14,164 nt of DNA from Cenarchaeum sp. SB0662_bin_33 (GTDB taxonomy: Archaea; Thermoproteota; Nitrososphaeria; Nitrososphaerales; Nitrosopumilaceae): contig VXON01000043.1 in assembly GCA_009840065.1 (NCBI GenBank), forward strand, positions 1 through 14,164, in the 5' to 3' direction. This document shows, in pieces, positions 1 through 6,946 of this stretch (within the stretch, counting starts at the first letter, position 1; every line of letters begins with the position of its first letter). Under the pieces are notes generated by a model. It did no database searches, had not been told where the DNA came from, and was given only the letters and a program-made list of their open reading frames with translations. A program made the translations under genes and the position numbers.

Positions 1-39
1 CATCCTGAAATGTATCAACTCACATACCGTCCGGCCCAT
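1..39 (-). CDS. Possible 5' end of a leftward gene (partial, 13 codons)
   Basis: An ATG at 39-37 on the minus strand opens a frame that runs off the window edge (MGRTVCELIHFRM). The shared AT-rich element at 70-77 lies about 34 bp upstream, roughly where a divergent archaeal TATA box could be. Thirteen codons cannot be assigned to a family, and chance is a real alternative. Confidence 0.25.
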   Translation of the reverse strand, partial: MGRTVCELIHFRM

Positions 40-69
40 TTTTGCAAGAGAACCCCCAGAATCTGGAAC

Positions 70-77
70 TTATATTA
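70..77. promoter_or_regulatory. TATA box (TTATATTA), possibly bidirectional
   Basis: TTATATTA lies about 27 bp (centre) before the ATG at 100, the spacing expected for a leaderless archaeal transcript. Its complement TAATATAA also resembles a box A for a gene running left. Confidence 0.5.
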
Positions 78-99
78 GATGGTCAGGGGATAATCTAGC

Positions 100-342
100 A
101 TGAGTGATGCAGTTACCGTCGATGATGAGGGTCCAAAGTTAAAACCAGAATTGATGGAGCCGGAGCGCATATACCACTGCATATACAAGGATGTAATCTT
201 GTTGTTCTTTGTGGATGAGCAAAAGTTTCTAAACTGCTACGAGATAGCCGAGCCCGCCCTGGTGGACACGGTAAGGAGCAGTAATACTGAAAACATAGAG
301 GAGATGCTCAAAGAGTACTGCAATACGCTAAAGCAGACCTAA
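100..342 (+). CDS. Small conserved-type hypothetical protein, 80 aa
   Basis: The family is not recognised. The protein is acidic and soluble, with no signal peptide or membrane span. Its middle (residues about 24-50: YHCIYKDVILLFFVDEQKF and following) alternates hydrophobic and charged residues like a beta-rich fold. Two cysteines are far apart, so there is no zinc motif. The start is supported by the TATA box at 70-77 exactly one leaderless spacing upstream. The stop codon overlaps by 4 bp with the stop of the convergent zinc-finger gene, a compact arrangement typical of real neighbouring genes. Product unknown; coding status fairly likely. Confidence 0.7.
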   Translation: MSDAVTVDDEGPKLKPELMEPERIYHCIYKDVILLFFVDEQKFLNCYEIAEPALVDTVRSSNTENIEEMLKEYCNTLKQT

Positions 343-704
343 AAGTAGTGTATCTTTATGTGCGTCTGATACTCTTCCTCGTATTTTGTTAGGAATCCAC
401 AGTGTGGGCACGAAAACATCCCTGGGTCCTTCCTTGTATCACGCTCAATGATCTTGCCCGTAATAGACTTGATAAAGATCTCATTCTGAACAGGAATTAT
501 ATCAAAGTTGTGAGTCTCGCCCAGTGACTCTATATACTCCCTTATGGCCGTCACTGCCAGGGTCTTGTCTATTGGCTCATCCTCAACCGGAGAGAGAACA
601 AATTCGGATGTCTTTAATGTGGGGACGGCGCCTATCTGATCAGACACATATACTGCCAGCTCGTGTCGTATTGCCTTGACATCATCACAGTGTATTGTCA
701 GCAT
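339..704 (-). CDS. C2H2 zinc-finger protein, 121 aa
   Basis: The C-terminal 25 residues form a classical C2H2 finger: C99-x2-C102-x12-H115-x3-H119, ending two residues after the last His. The N-terminal part (residues 1-90) has no recognised domain; residues 45-85 look like a small alpha/beta domain (ALAVTAIREYIESLG region, then a strand-rich stretch). Single C2H2 fingers at the end of small proteins are common in archaea and often bind nucleic acid or protein partners; the target cannot be read from sequence. Start: ATG at 704 with a TATA-like CATTAATTAGA at 728-738, about 29 bp upstream. It converges on the 80 aa gene with overlapping stop codons. Confidence 0.8.
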   Translation of the reverse strand: MLTIHCDDVKAIRHELAVYVSDQIGAVPTLKTSEFVLSPVEDEPIDKTLAVTAIREYIESLGETHNFDIIPVQNEIFIKSITGKIIERDTRKDPGMFSCPHCGFLTKYEEEYQTHIKIHYF

Positions 705-727
705 TAGAGTGCTGTACCCCTTGGTCG

Positions 728-738
728 TCTAATTAATG
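728..738 (-). promoter_or_regulatory. TATA-like element for the zinc-finger gene
   Basis: CATTAATTAGA on the minus strand has its centre 29 bp from the ATG at 704, consistent with a leaderless or near-leaderless start. The rest of 705-927 shows no convincing gene; the ORFs there lack recognisable protein features. Confidence 0.45.
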
Positions 739-898
739 CTTGGTTTCTATCATGCATGCACCGCCGTGTCTATTTTATCACGATGTATGGTTTTATGCGT
801 GCGGCCATCACAGATATGGGGCATTCGATAATACAAAACGCAGACACAGTGATATGACAGGCTCCAACTATTCACACTACCAAGAGTCCACAAATGGG

Positions 899-905
899 TT
901 ATATT
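899..905 (+). promoter_or_regulatory. TATA box of the helicase gene
   Basis: TTATATT has its centre about 25 bp before the ATG at 928, supporting that ATG as a leaderless start. Confidence 0.5.
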
Positions 906-927
906 CAACATATAGAACATTACAGTC

Positions 928-2538
928 ATGTATGTGGAGAACTTTAGGCGAGGCATCGTGCCCCGGGAGGGTCAAAAGTACATACTAGAGCAGATGGAGT
1001 CATTGATAAAGTCCGGCTACAGACAAATCATAATATCAGCCCCCACCGGAATAGGCAAGAGCTATGTAGCAAAGGCCATAGCCGACACACTAGGGGAGGC
1101 ATTCATAATAACATCAACAAAACTGCTGCAGGACCAGTACAGGACTGACTTTGTTGAGTTAAAGTCGATAAAAGGCAAATCCAACTTTGAGTGCCGCCAG
1201 CTCATGAAGAAGGACGGTGTGGGGAGCGTATCCCGGGCACTCCTCAAGGGACTGACCTGTGACAAGGGGAGGTGTGTCATAAAGAAGGACGGCAAGATCA
1301 AGGAGACCTGCCAATACAAGGAGGGCGGCGATGATGAACAGTGCACGTACTATAAACAGAAGGATGCCGGTCTGGCATACAACCAGACCATACTGAACTA
1401 TGCAATGTACTTTCATCTAAAGGCGTTCCAGTCTGATCTGCCAGGCATGGAGAGGTCTGTAGTAATATTTGATGAGGCCCACACAATAGAGAACGAGGTG
1501 GTCAGATTCATAGGGTATGATGTCTGGGGCAGTTATCTGACCGAGACCGATCTTGATCAAAAAAATTTTGAATTAGAGAGCATAGACGGCATGCTCAGCC
1601 TGCTGGAATCCCTAAAAGTGGGATACAAGTACATGCTACAGCAGAATACAGAGCCTAAAAACGCCCGGGAGATAATGACACAGAAACGCATGGAGCAGCG
1701 GCTGGATGGAATAATTACGGCTAGCAGGGACATCCGGGGGGATCCACAGAACTTTATAATGCAGGAGCCCGAGTTTGACGATCAGGGCTCGCTGAAGCGC
1801 ATCTCCGTCGCGCCGCTGAACATATCCGAGTATACAAAGGAGTTGTTTGACTCGGATATTCAGGTATACATGTCAGCCACAATAGACAGAACGAACTTTT
1901 CAAAGATCATGGGTTTTAAGGACTGTGGATTCATCAATGTACCAAAATCCCCCTTTCCACCCGAGAACCGCCGGGTCATCTTTAACAATGTGGCACGCCT
2001 GAGTAGTAGGTCTCCCGAGTCGGATGACATTGCGGTTGCCCGGGTGATAGACTCTGTAATGGCAATGTATCCAGACTCCCGGGGACTTATACTGACATCC
2101 TCAAAGTATAGATGCCAGAACCTAAAGAGACGACTCGGTCCGGCGCAGGCTAGGCGCATACAGTTGGCACACAGCGTAAACGAGGACAGCTCCACCATAG
2201 ACGAGGTACTAGAGTGTCATTCAGACATACCCAACGGGGTCCTGTTGTCATCATCACTGTGGCAGGGAATTGATCTCAAGGGAGACTTGTCCAGATTCCA
2301 GATTATAGAAAAGTGTCCCTACCCGTACCTAGGGGACAGGCGTGTCAAGGCCAAGAATCAGGCCGATAGAAGCTGGTACGTATATCAGACCGTGATAAAA
2401 CTGCTGCAAGGGTTTGGGAGAAGTATTAGGGACAGTGAGGATCATGCGACCACGTATGTGATGGACTCTTCGGTGCAGTCACTTCTAAGCCGGAACAGAG
2501 AGATGGTACCTGCAGCATATCATGATGTTCTGTTTTGA
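928..2538 (+). CDS. XPD/Rad3-like (DinG-type) superfamily 2 DNA helicase, probably Fe-S
   Basis: ATP-dependent 5'-3' DNA helicase of the XPD/Rad3/DinG family, expected to act in DNA repair or removal of unusual DNA structures. Visible motifs in order: Walker A APTGIGKS (residues 38-45); a cysteine-bearing insert with C89, C111, C116, C128 and C139, where XPD-type helicases carry four Cys that hold a 4Fe-4S cluster; DEAH box (182-185); motif III SAT (about 315-317); motif V region LWQGIDLKG (about 444-452); motif VI QGFGRSIR (494-501). The length of 536 aa is close to a single archaeal XPD. Five candidate cysteines are present, so which four bind iron is uncertain. It sits alone, convergent with the small zinc protein 7 bp downstream. 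Family assignment is strong; whether it is the XPD orthologue or a DinG-like paralogue cannot be decided here. Confidence 0.93.
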   Translation: MYVENFRRGIVPREGQKYILEQMESLIKSGYRQIIISAPTGIGKSYVAKAIADTLGEAFIITSTKLLQDQYRTDFVELKSIKGKSNFECRQLMKKDGVGSVSRALLKGLTCDKGRCVIKKDGKIKETCQYKEGGDDEQCTYYKQKDAGLAYNQTILNYAMYFHLKAFQSDLPGMERSVVIFDEAHTIENEVVRFIGYDVWGSYLTETDLDQKNFELESIDGMLSLLESLKVGYKYMLQQNTEPKNAREIMTQKRMEQRLDGIITASRDIRGDPQNFIMQEPEFDDQGSLKRISVAPLNISEYTKELFDSDIQVYMSATIDRTNFSKIMGFKDCGFINVPKSPFPPENRRVIFNNVARLSSRSPESDDIAVARVIDSVMAMYPDSRGLILTSSKYRCQNLKRRLGPAQARRIQLAHSVNEDSSTIDEVLECHSDIPNGVLLSSSLWQGIDLKGDLSRFQIIEKCPYPYLGDRRVKAKNQADRSWYVYQTVIKLLQGFGRSIRDSEDHATTYVMDSSVQSLLSRNREMVPAAYHDVLF

Positions 2539-2545
2539 TGTATAA

Positions 2546-2731
2546 TCAGAGTGGGTAGTGTGTCCTACAGAAAAATCCGTTGGTGCCATCAGGCATTGCC
2601 CGGGAAGACACTCTGAGTCCATCTCCGACTCCGCGCCCACAATGCTGACATTCTGCAGGCCTGACTTTGCTGTATATGACAGGCCTGTGCATGTAAAAGA
2701 GCGAGGATTTTGGGTCACTGCGTTTTCTCAT
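2546..2731 (-). CDS. Small zinc-binding protein, 61 aa
   Basis: The frame on the minus strand ends in a CxxC ... CxxH pattern: ECQHCGRGVGDG, then NGFFCRTHYPL at the very C terminus, a compact zinc-binding module. The frame extends upstream to 2755, but the ATG at 2731 is preferred because TTTATATG lies about 26 bp upstream, the spacing seen for the other genes here. A second internal ATG at 2692 would still keep the zinc module. Competing ORFs on the plus strand over the same bases have no recognisable features. Convergent with the helicase, 7 bp between stops. Likely role: structural zinc or nucleic-acid/protein contact; function unknown. Confidence 0.65.
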   Translation of the reverse strand: MRKRSDPKSSLFYMHRPVIYSKVRPAECQHCGRGVGDGLRVSSRAMPDGTNGFFCRTHYPL

Positions 2732-2750
2732 GGTAATATTAGGAAGGTAT

Positions 2751-2760
2751 ATCATATAAA
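2751..2760 (-). promoter_or_regulatory. TATA box of the small zinc protein gene
   Basis: TTTATATGAT on the minus strand, centre about 26 bp from the ATG at 2731. It decides the start choice for that gene. Confidence 0.5.
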
Positions 2761-2779
2761 GTTACCGTACTACACATTA

Positions 2780-2791
2780 ACATACGTATGT
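2780..2791. promoter_or_regulatory. 12-bp perfect palindrome, candidate operator
   Basis: ACATACGTATGT is identical to its reverse complement. It lies between two divergent genes (the zinc protein on the left, trmI on the right), just upstream of the leftward TATA box. A dimeric regulator could bind here; no regulator is identified. Confidence 0.35.
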
Positions 2792-2830
2792 ATCCCTTTA
2801 GGTACTTGTTTGTGTTATATTTACCTCCCA

Positions 2831-2844
2831 GGCAGGAGACTGCC
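2831..2844. other. Short hairpin with GAGA (GNRA) loop
   Basis: GGCAG-GAGA-CTGCC forms a perfect 5-bp stem with a GNRA-type tetraloop. A second GGCAG follows at 2851-2855 and could compete for the CTGCC arm. It lies 86 bp before trmI, between two AT-rich promoter-like elements (2815-2822 and 2866-2876). It may be part of a longer leader or may be incidental. Confidence 0.3.
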
Positions 2845-2865
2845 CCATAAGGCAGGTACCCTTTT

Positions 2866-2876
2866 AGTTTAAATTT
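2866..2876 (+). promoter_or_regulatory. Probable TATA box upstream of trmI
   Basis: AGTTTAAATTT is followed by the start codon 54 bp later, giving an expected leader of about 30 nt. trmI is therefore an exception to the leaderless pattern in this window. Confidence 0.4.
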
Positions 2877-2929
2877 GGAGCGCTGCCTTGTCCATCTATT
2901 GATGGCTGGGGGCCGCGGGGCGTAGTTTC

Positions 2930-3724
2930 ATGGATGTCATAAAGCAGGGGTCGCCAGTATTGTTCCAGTATAACCAGACCAAAAAGTGGCTAACCACAAT
3001 ATCCGGGGATGATGTACTGCATACGCACATAGGCATAATACGACATGCAGATGCCATAGGAAGAAGGTACGGCTCGCGCATCATAACCAACAAGGAAAAG
3101 TACGTCTACCTGTTAAAGCCCACAACGTATGACTTTATCATGAAGATACAGCACGGCACCCAGATAGTATACCCCAAGGATATAGGGTATATACTGGCGC
3201 GCTCTGGTCTGGAGGGGGGTCAGACCGTGGTGGAGATAGGTACAGGCAGCGGCGCCCTCACAACAGCCCTAGCGGGAGTGGTCAGGCCCCGTGGCCGGGT
3301 ATATACGTTTGATGTGGATGAGAGGTTCATAAAGATTGCAGAGAAGAACATACGTAGGGCCGGCCTGCAAAAATACATCATACAGCAAAAGATGGACATT
3401 AGGGATTCTGAGGATACGCCTGTACGGGATGCAGACCTGGCAATCATAGACCTAGGGGACCCCTGGAGCGTAATACCGCAGGTCCGCCGCATGCTAAAGG
3501 GGAGTGGCTCGGTCTTTGCCGTATGCCCCACCATGAACCAGCTGGAGAGACTTGCAGGTATACTCACACAGAACCAGTTCACAGACATAGAATGCTCTGA
3601 GAGGATACTGCGCACCATAGAGGCTCGGGAGGGAAAGACACGACACTCGTTTCAGGGGATAGGACATACCGCCTACCTGTGTTATGCAAGAAAGGCATAC
3701 TTTGGCGAAGACCAGAACGACTGA
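2930..3724 (+). CDS. trmI: tRNA (adenine-N1)-methyltransferase, TrmI family
   Basis: SAM-dependent methyltransferase making m1A in the T-loop (position 58, and in archaea also 57) of tRNA, a stabilising modification. The N-terminal beta domain (residues about 1-75) ends in the family's TYDFIMK segment, followed by the Rossmann-fold domain. Motif I is EIGTGSG (102-108); the acidic strand is YTFDVDERF (125-133); the catalytic/motif IV region is DLGDPW (174-179), where family members usually read D-x-P-D-P-W, so Gly replaces a Pro here. The C-terminal part carries the HSFQGIGHTAYLCYARK segment typical of the family. At 264 aa the length is normal for archaeal TrmI, a tetramer in characterised members. 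No partner gene follows; a T-rich stretch lies downstream. Confidence 0.93.
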   Translation: MDVIKQGSPVLFQYNQTKKWLTTISGDDVLHTHIGIIRHADAIGRRYGSRIITNKEKYVYLLKPTTYDFIMKIQHGTQIVYPKDIGYILARSGLEGGQTVVEIGTGSGALTTALAGVVRPRGRVYTFDVDERFIKIAEKNIRRAGLQKYIIQQKMDIRDSEDTPVRDADLAIIDLGDPWSVIPQVRRMLKGSGSVFAVCPTMNQLERLAGILTQNQFTDIECSERILRTIEAREGKTRHSFQGIGHTAYLCYARKAYFGEDQND

Positions 3725-3940
3725 CTCATATTATAAAATATGGTTCCCCCTGCAAAGATAAAGGATTTTTCAAATTTTGCCAAAAGCAGTAATGTATGCA
3801 GTGTTTCATATACAAAACATACTCCCAAGACCATCTTGGTAATTCAGAGGAATTACGGTTGAGATTGTATTATGACCATCAGAACACATTATCTCTTAAA
3901 TGATTATAGACCGTATTTTATAGAAAGCCAAATAAAATAT
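3725..3940. other. Intergenic region with T-runs and two adjacent palindromes
   Basis: No convincing gene. Just after trmI are T-runs (GGATTTTTC at about 3763-3771 and AATTTTG following) that could terminate archaeal transcription. At 3825-3839 CCAAGA-CCA-TCTTGG is a perfect 6-bp inverted repeat, and GTAATT-CAGAGG-AATTAC at 3839-3856 is a second one sharing one base with it. ORFs reading through here (for example 3872-4141) have no family resemblance and I treat them as chance. Confidence 0.4.
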
Positions 3941-3950
3941 TTTAAATATA
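3941..3950 (+). promoter_or_regulatory. TATA-like element before candidate RNA
   Basis: TTTAAATATA sits in an AT-rich tract. It predicts a transcript start around 3966-3972, which is also where the long-range closing helix of the candidate RNA begins. Confidence 0.4.
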
Positions 3951-3965
3951 GGTACTGTGTGAAGA

Positions 3966-4275
3966 CAGAGGTCCGGATATTTACACGTCAGATGTGTCAC
4001 ATAGGCAGGAATAACCGTAATCTACGAAAGTTCAGATGTAGATATGCGGGCCATAATGCAGTTTGTAAAAAACCGGTTCTAAGCCAAGGTGAAAGGCCAC
4101 AGCATTGTATCAAAACACTGCACGGCAAATTCCCATGGTAATGGGTTCCTAGGCGTAGGGGGTTCTATGTGTCAGGCCATGACGCAGGTGATCCCTCCTA
4201 TGAAACGCAAAACGGAATCCGAGTGTAAAACTCTAGGAGGCGCAACGATATTGCAGAGACAAATATTTTCCTCTG
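3966..4275 (+). ncRNA. Candidate structured RNA, about 310 nt, family not recognised
   Basis: The stretch has no credible protein but several nested complementarities. The ends can pair: CAGAGG (3966-3971) with CCTCTG (4270-4275), and ATATTT (3977-3982) with AAATAT (4261-4266), separated by a 5x3 internal loop. Inside are ACAC/GTGT around 3983-3996, ATCTAC/GTAGAT around 4020-4050, CCCAT-GGTA-ATGGG (4132-4145), and CCTCCTA (4194-4200) with TAGGAGG (4234-4240) beside GAGT-GTAAA-ACTC (4221-4233). A TATA box is correctly spaced upstream. I looked for RNase P and SRP RNA signature sequences and did not find them. Random pairing in AT-rich DNA is the alternative explanation. Confidence 0.3.
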
Positions 4276-4292
4276 CGGGAGTAACCTAAACC

Positions 4293-4300
4293 ACTATAAA
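4293..4300 (+). promoter_or_regulatory. TATA box of nnrD
   Basis: ACTATAAA has its centre 27 bp before the ATG at 4324, fitting a leaderless start. Confidence 0.5.
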
Positions 4301-4323
4301 CCACTCATGACGCGCAGGATATA

Positions 4324-5181
4324 ATGATACAAGAGATAACATCAGATATGGTGGCTGGCTTTGTGCCGCCCCGAAACATAAACTCCCGAAAGGGTCAGAA
4401 TGGAAAGGTTCTGGTCGTGGGAGGGAGTCGCATATACCATGGGGCGCCCATACTATCATCACTGGCGGCATTGAGGGTGGGCGTAGACCTGGCATATGCG
4501 GCCGTGCCAAAGAACATAGTAGATGCCGTGCGGGCCGCCTCGCCGGACATAATAATAATGCCCCTAGCAGACCAAAAACTCACCAAGGGTGCCGCCATCA
4601 AACTCTCCAAGACCATACCATTGGGTATTGATGTGGCGGTTATAGGTATGGGAGTGGAGTTTGTAGAGGGTCTTCCGGTGTTGATGCGGCGCCTAAGCAA
4701 CATGAATATTAGAATCGTGTTGGATGCAGGGGCCCTCAGGAACGATATTGTGGGGGAGATACACGGCACAAACTGCATACTTACACCGCATGCGGGTGAA
4801 TTTTACAGGTTATTCAAGGAGACACCGCCCGATGATACAGCGGAGCGCGCCAGCATAGTAAGCCGGATGGCATCAGAGTGCGGGGCCACCATACTGCTCA
4901 AAGGTACAACGGATATAATATCCGATGGCATACAAACACTACAGAACACTGGTAGTGCTCCGGCCATGACGGCCGGGGGTACCGGAGATGTACTAGCAGG
5001 CGTGACCGCGGGCATGTTTACCAAAAACCGCAACGGGGTGGAGGCCGCGGGTGCTGCAGCATACATAAACAAGCAGGCCGGAATGCTTGCGCAGTACGAC
5101 CTTGGGCTACACATTACAGCATCAGATATGATACAACATATACCAAAAATCATGAAGGGTTTTGATAGGGTACATCACTAG
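4324..5181 (+). CDS. nnrD: ADP-dependent NAD(P)H-hydrate dehydratase (YjeF C-terminal/CARKD-type kinase fold)
   Basis: Metabolite-repair enzyme that dehydrates the damaged cofactor S-NAD(P)HX back to NAD(P)H, using ADP in prokaryotic members. Ribokinase-like motifs are visible: KGQNGKVLVVGGS (residues 23-35), LTPHAGEF (153-160), LLKGTTDII (191-199), and the signature AGGTGDVLAG (217-226) with the conserved Asp at 222. At 285 aa it is the dehydratase domain only. Many archaea and bacteria carry it fused to the NAD(P)HX epimerase (NnrE), and no epimerase is in this window, so it must be elsewhere or absent. Own promoter; downstream is a decayed insertion-sequence fragment. Confidence 0.93.
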   Translation: MIQEITSDMVAGFVPPRNINSRKGQNGKVLVVGGSRIYHGAPILSSLAALRVGVDLAYAAVPKNIVDAVRAASPDIIIMPLADQKLTKGAAIKLSKTIPLGIDVAVIGMGVEFVEGLPVLMRRLSNMNIRIVLDAGALRNDIVGEIHGTNCILTPHAGEFYRLFKETPPDDTAERASIVSRMASECGATILLKGTTDIISDGIQTLQNTGSAPAMTAGGTGDVLAGVTAGMFTKNRNGVEAAGAAAYINKQAGMLAQYDLGLHITASDMIQHIPKIMKGFDRVHH

Positions 5182-5227
5182 CATATGTCAAAGGGCATAA
5201 GTCAGAAAGTGGAAAAGTGCTAATACC

Positions 5228-5400
5228 GGGGCTAGTGCGTAAATCTAATATTGTGCGCCGGCAACCTGAACAACGTTGGCTTCTTAAGTATTAGATTGAA
5301 TAATGTGACCTATTTATTTATAGCTCGATCTTAATATCAGCTTAATAATAAGCAAACACAAAAGACGGTAAGTATATTGATGATACTATGAGGCATCTAG
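5228..5400 (+). mobile_element. Solo, decayed left end of an IS5/ISH1-like element
   Basis: The sequence aligns with the left end of the element at 11197. It contains the terminal repeat GGGGCTAGTGCGTAAATCT (5228-5246), the hairpin with loop CCTGAACAAC, the TATTTATTTATAG promoter-like box, a CGATCTTAATA motif, and the first codons of the transposase. The reading frame is broken: codons that are CGG/TGG/CGA in the long copy are stops here (TAA, TGA, TGA), and similarity stops after GGCATCTAG. No right terminal repeat and no matching target duplication were found, so the rest was lost by deletion. Confidence 0.8.
5242..5297 (+). repeat. IS left-end hairpin, copy 1
   Basis: Outer stem AATCTAATA (5242-5250) pairs with TATTAGATT (5289-5297), 9 bp perfect. 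Inner stem GCCGGC (5257-5262) pairs with GTTGGC (5275-5280) with two G-U pairs, around the 12-nt loop AACCTGAACAAC. Its counterpart at 11211-11276 differs at paired positions in a compensatory way. Confidence 0.7.
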
Positions 5401-5534
5401 TCCCTCTTACCTGAAAACCCATAAAAATACACAAGAATACATCCTACGTATGGAGAAAATGATCTGTACACACGCCATTTGGGGGGTTAAAGTACGGGCT
5501 TGTGTATGAGAGTATTACATGCCGGCAGGTGATA

Positions 5535-6848
5535 ATGATAGATACAATAAACAGGGACAGAATGATACAGACACTGCAAAGTCTGATAAGACAGCCTAGT
5601 GTGTCAGCTACTGGTGAGGGGATACAGGAATGTGTAAATTTGATACACGACACGCTTCATGAGAGCGGCATAAACGCCAAAACACTATACATGGAAGGGC
5701 ATGCTCCCCTTGTATACGGCGAGATAGATGGCGACCATCCAAAGACCATACTATTCTATAACCACTATGATGTGCAGCCCGCCGAGCCATTGGAGTTATG
5801 GGAGCATCCTCCGTTTGGTGGAAGTATACAGGATGGTAAGGTGTATGGGCGGGGTGCCACCGACGACAAGGGCGAGCTGGTGGCGCGTATAGAGGCTGTA
5901 CGCTCCTTGGCAGAATCAGGCAATCTACACTGTAACGTAAAGTTTGTCATCGAGGGTGATGAGGAGAATGGTAGTCGGGGCATACCATCATATCTTAAAA
6001 GATATGGCAGCATGCTAAAGTGTGATGGCGTAGTATGGGAATTTGGGTATGTCGACAACAACGACACGCCTATAGTCGGACTTGGCATGAAGGGCATGCT
6101 ATACATGACACTAAGGGCACGGGGACCTAGGCGCGATATTCATTCCGGCATGGCACCAATAATACAGAACCCAATATGGCGGATTGTTGGGGCCTTGTCT
6201 GTTTTAGCTTCTCCCACCGGTCGCGTCACCATACCCAACTGGTACAGGGATGCCCAGCCCCTCACCCAAGATGAGATAGACATAGTAGACGACATGCCGT
6301 TTGATGAGGATGCACTCAAGGATGAGTTGGGAATATCAAAATTCATACAGGAAGGGAAATCGGTCAAAAGGGAACTGGTCGATGTGGCCACATGTAATAT
6401 AGCCGGTATTGTGTCAGGCTATACCGGTGAGGGTACAAAGACCGTACTACCATCGGCGGCAACGGCCAAGCTTGACATGCGTCTTCTGCCTGGAATGGTT
6501 CCGGATGTGCAGTTACGCATGCTGCGGGAACATCTGTATAGGTGTGGATTTGGAGATGTAAAGACAAACGCAGAACATGGTCAGCGAGGCATAAGGGCAC
6601 CACCATCGCATCCGTTTGTGCAAGCAGTCCGTAATGCGGTGGATGCCACGTATGGCAGACACATACTGAATGTCATGTATCCAGAGACCGGACCCATATG
6701 GCAGTTTTCAGATACGCTCAAGGTCCCCTGTGTATTGGTGGGAGGAACCCACATACAGTCCCGCATACACTCACCAAACGAGTTTGCCCGGATAGACCTG
6801 CTAGAGAAGACGGCCGACACCATGGTAAACCTGCTGAATACCATATAA
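5535..6848 (+). CDS. M20 family metallopeptidase (ArgE/DapE/carnosinase-like dipeptidase)
   Basis: Di-zinc exopeptidase or deacylase. Numbering from the ATG at 5535, metal and catalytic residues are visible: HYD (H77, D79), the bridging Asp in GRGATDDKGE (about D110), the catalytic and ligand pair in EGDEENGS (E143, E144), E169 in VVWEFG at the position of the usual Asp/Glu ligand, the lid-domain DIHSG, and the last ligand His in RIHSPNE (about H412). These match the dipeptidase-like branch of M20 (about 440-470 aa) better than DapE. The frame also opens with a GTG at 5502, 11 codons earlier. I prefer 5535 because AGGTGAT immediately precedes it and TTAAAG at 5487-5492 would put the transcript start after 5502. 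Cytoplasmic; exact substrate unknown. Confidence 0.9.
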   Translation: MIDTINRDRMIQTLQSLIRQPSVSATGEGIQECVNLIHDTLHESGINAKTLYMEGHAPLVYGEIDGDHPKTILFYNHYDVQPAEPLELWEHPPFGGSIQDGKVYGRGATDDKGELVARIEAVRSLAESGNLHCNVKFVIEGDEENGSRGIPSYLKRYGSMLKCDGVVWEFGYVDNNDTPIVGLGMKGMLYMTLRARGPRRDIHSGMAPIIQNPIWRIVGALSVLASPTGRVTIPNWYRDAQPLTQDEIDIVDDMPFDEDALKDELGISKFIQEGKSVKRELVDVATCNIAGIVSGYTGEGTKTVLPSAATAKLDMRLLPGMVPDVQLRMLREHLYRCGFGDVKTNAEHGQRGIRAPPSHPFVQAVRNAVDATYGRHILNVMYPETGPIWQFSDTLKVPCVLVGGTHIQSRIHSPNEFARIDLLEKTADTMVNLLNTI

Positions 6849-6946
6849 CGTCTGGTACAATGCAGGTCCGGTATGCCTTGTATGCATATAATCCGGAAGG
6901 AGCAAGCACCAGCATGCTCAGTCTGATTTGTAAAAATAAAGTGTAT

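Noticed and set aside
740..988. 82-codon ORF before the helicase
   Set aside because: Overlaps the helicase start, with rare-residue composition and no family resemblance.
2558..2872. 104-codon plus-strand ORF downstream of the helicase
   Set aside because: It overlaps the minus-strand zinc protein, which has a clear motif and promoter; the plus-strand translation has no domain-like features.
3872..4141. 89-codon ORF after trmI
   Set aside because: No recognisable domain, skewed composition, no correctly spaced TATA box; overlaps the candidate RNA stems better explained as RNA or chance.
5380..5416. C/D box small RNA (TGATGA ... CTGA)
   Set aside because: The boxes fall in the decayed transposase start, where the intact copy reads TGGCGA instead; the spacing is also too short.
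5460..5485. Right end for the solo IS fragment (TACACAC near 5466)
   Set aside because: Only seven bases match the right terminal repeat and no 8-bp duplication of the left flank (CTAATACC) follows.
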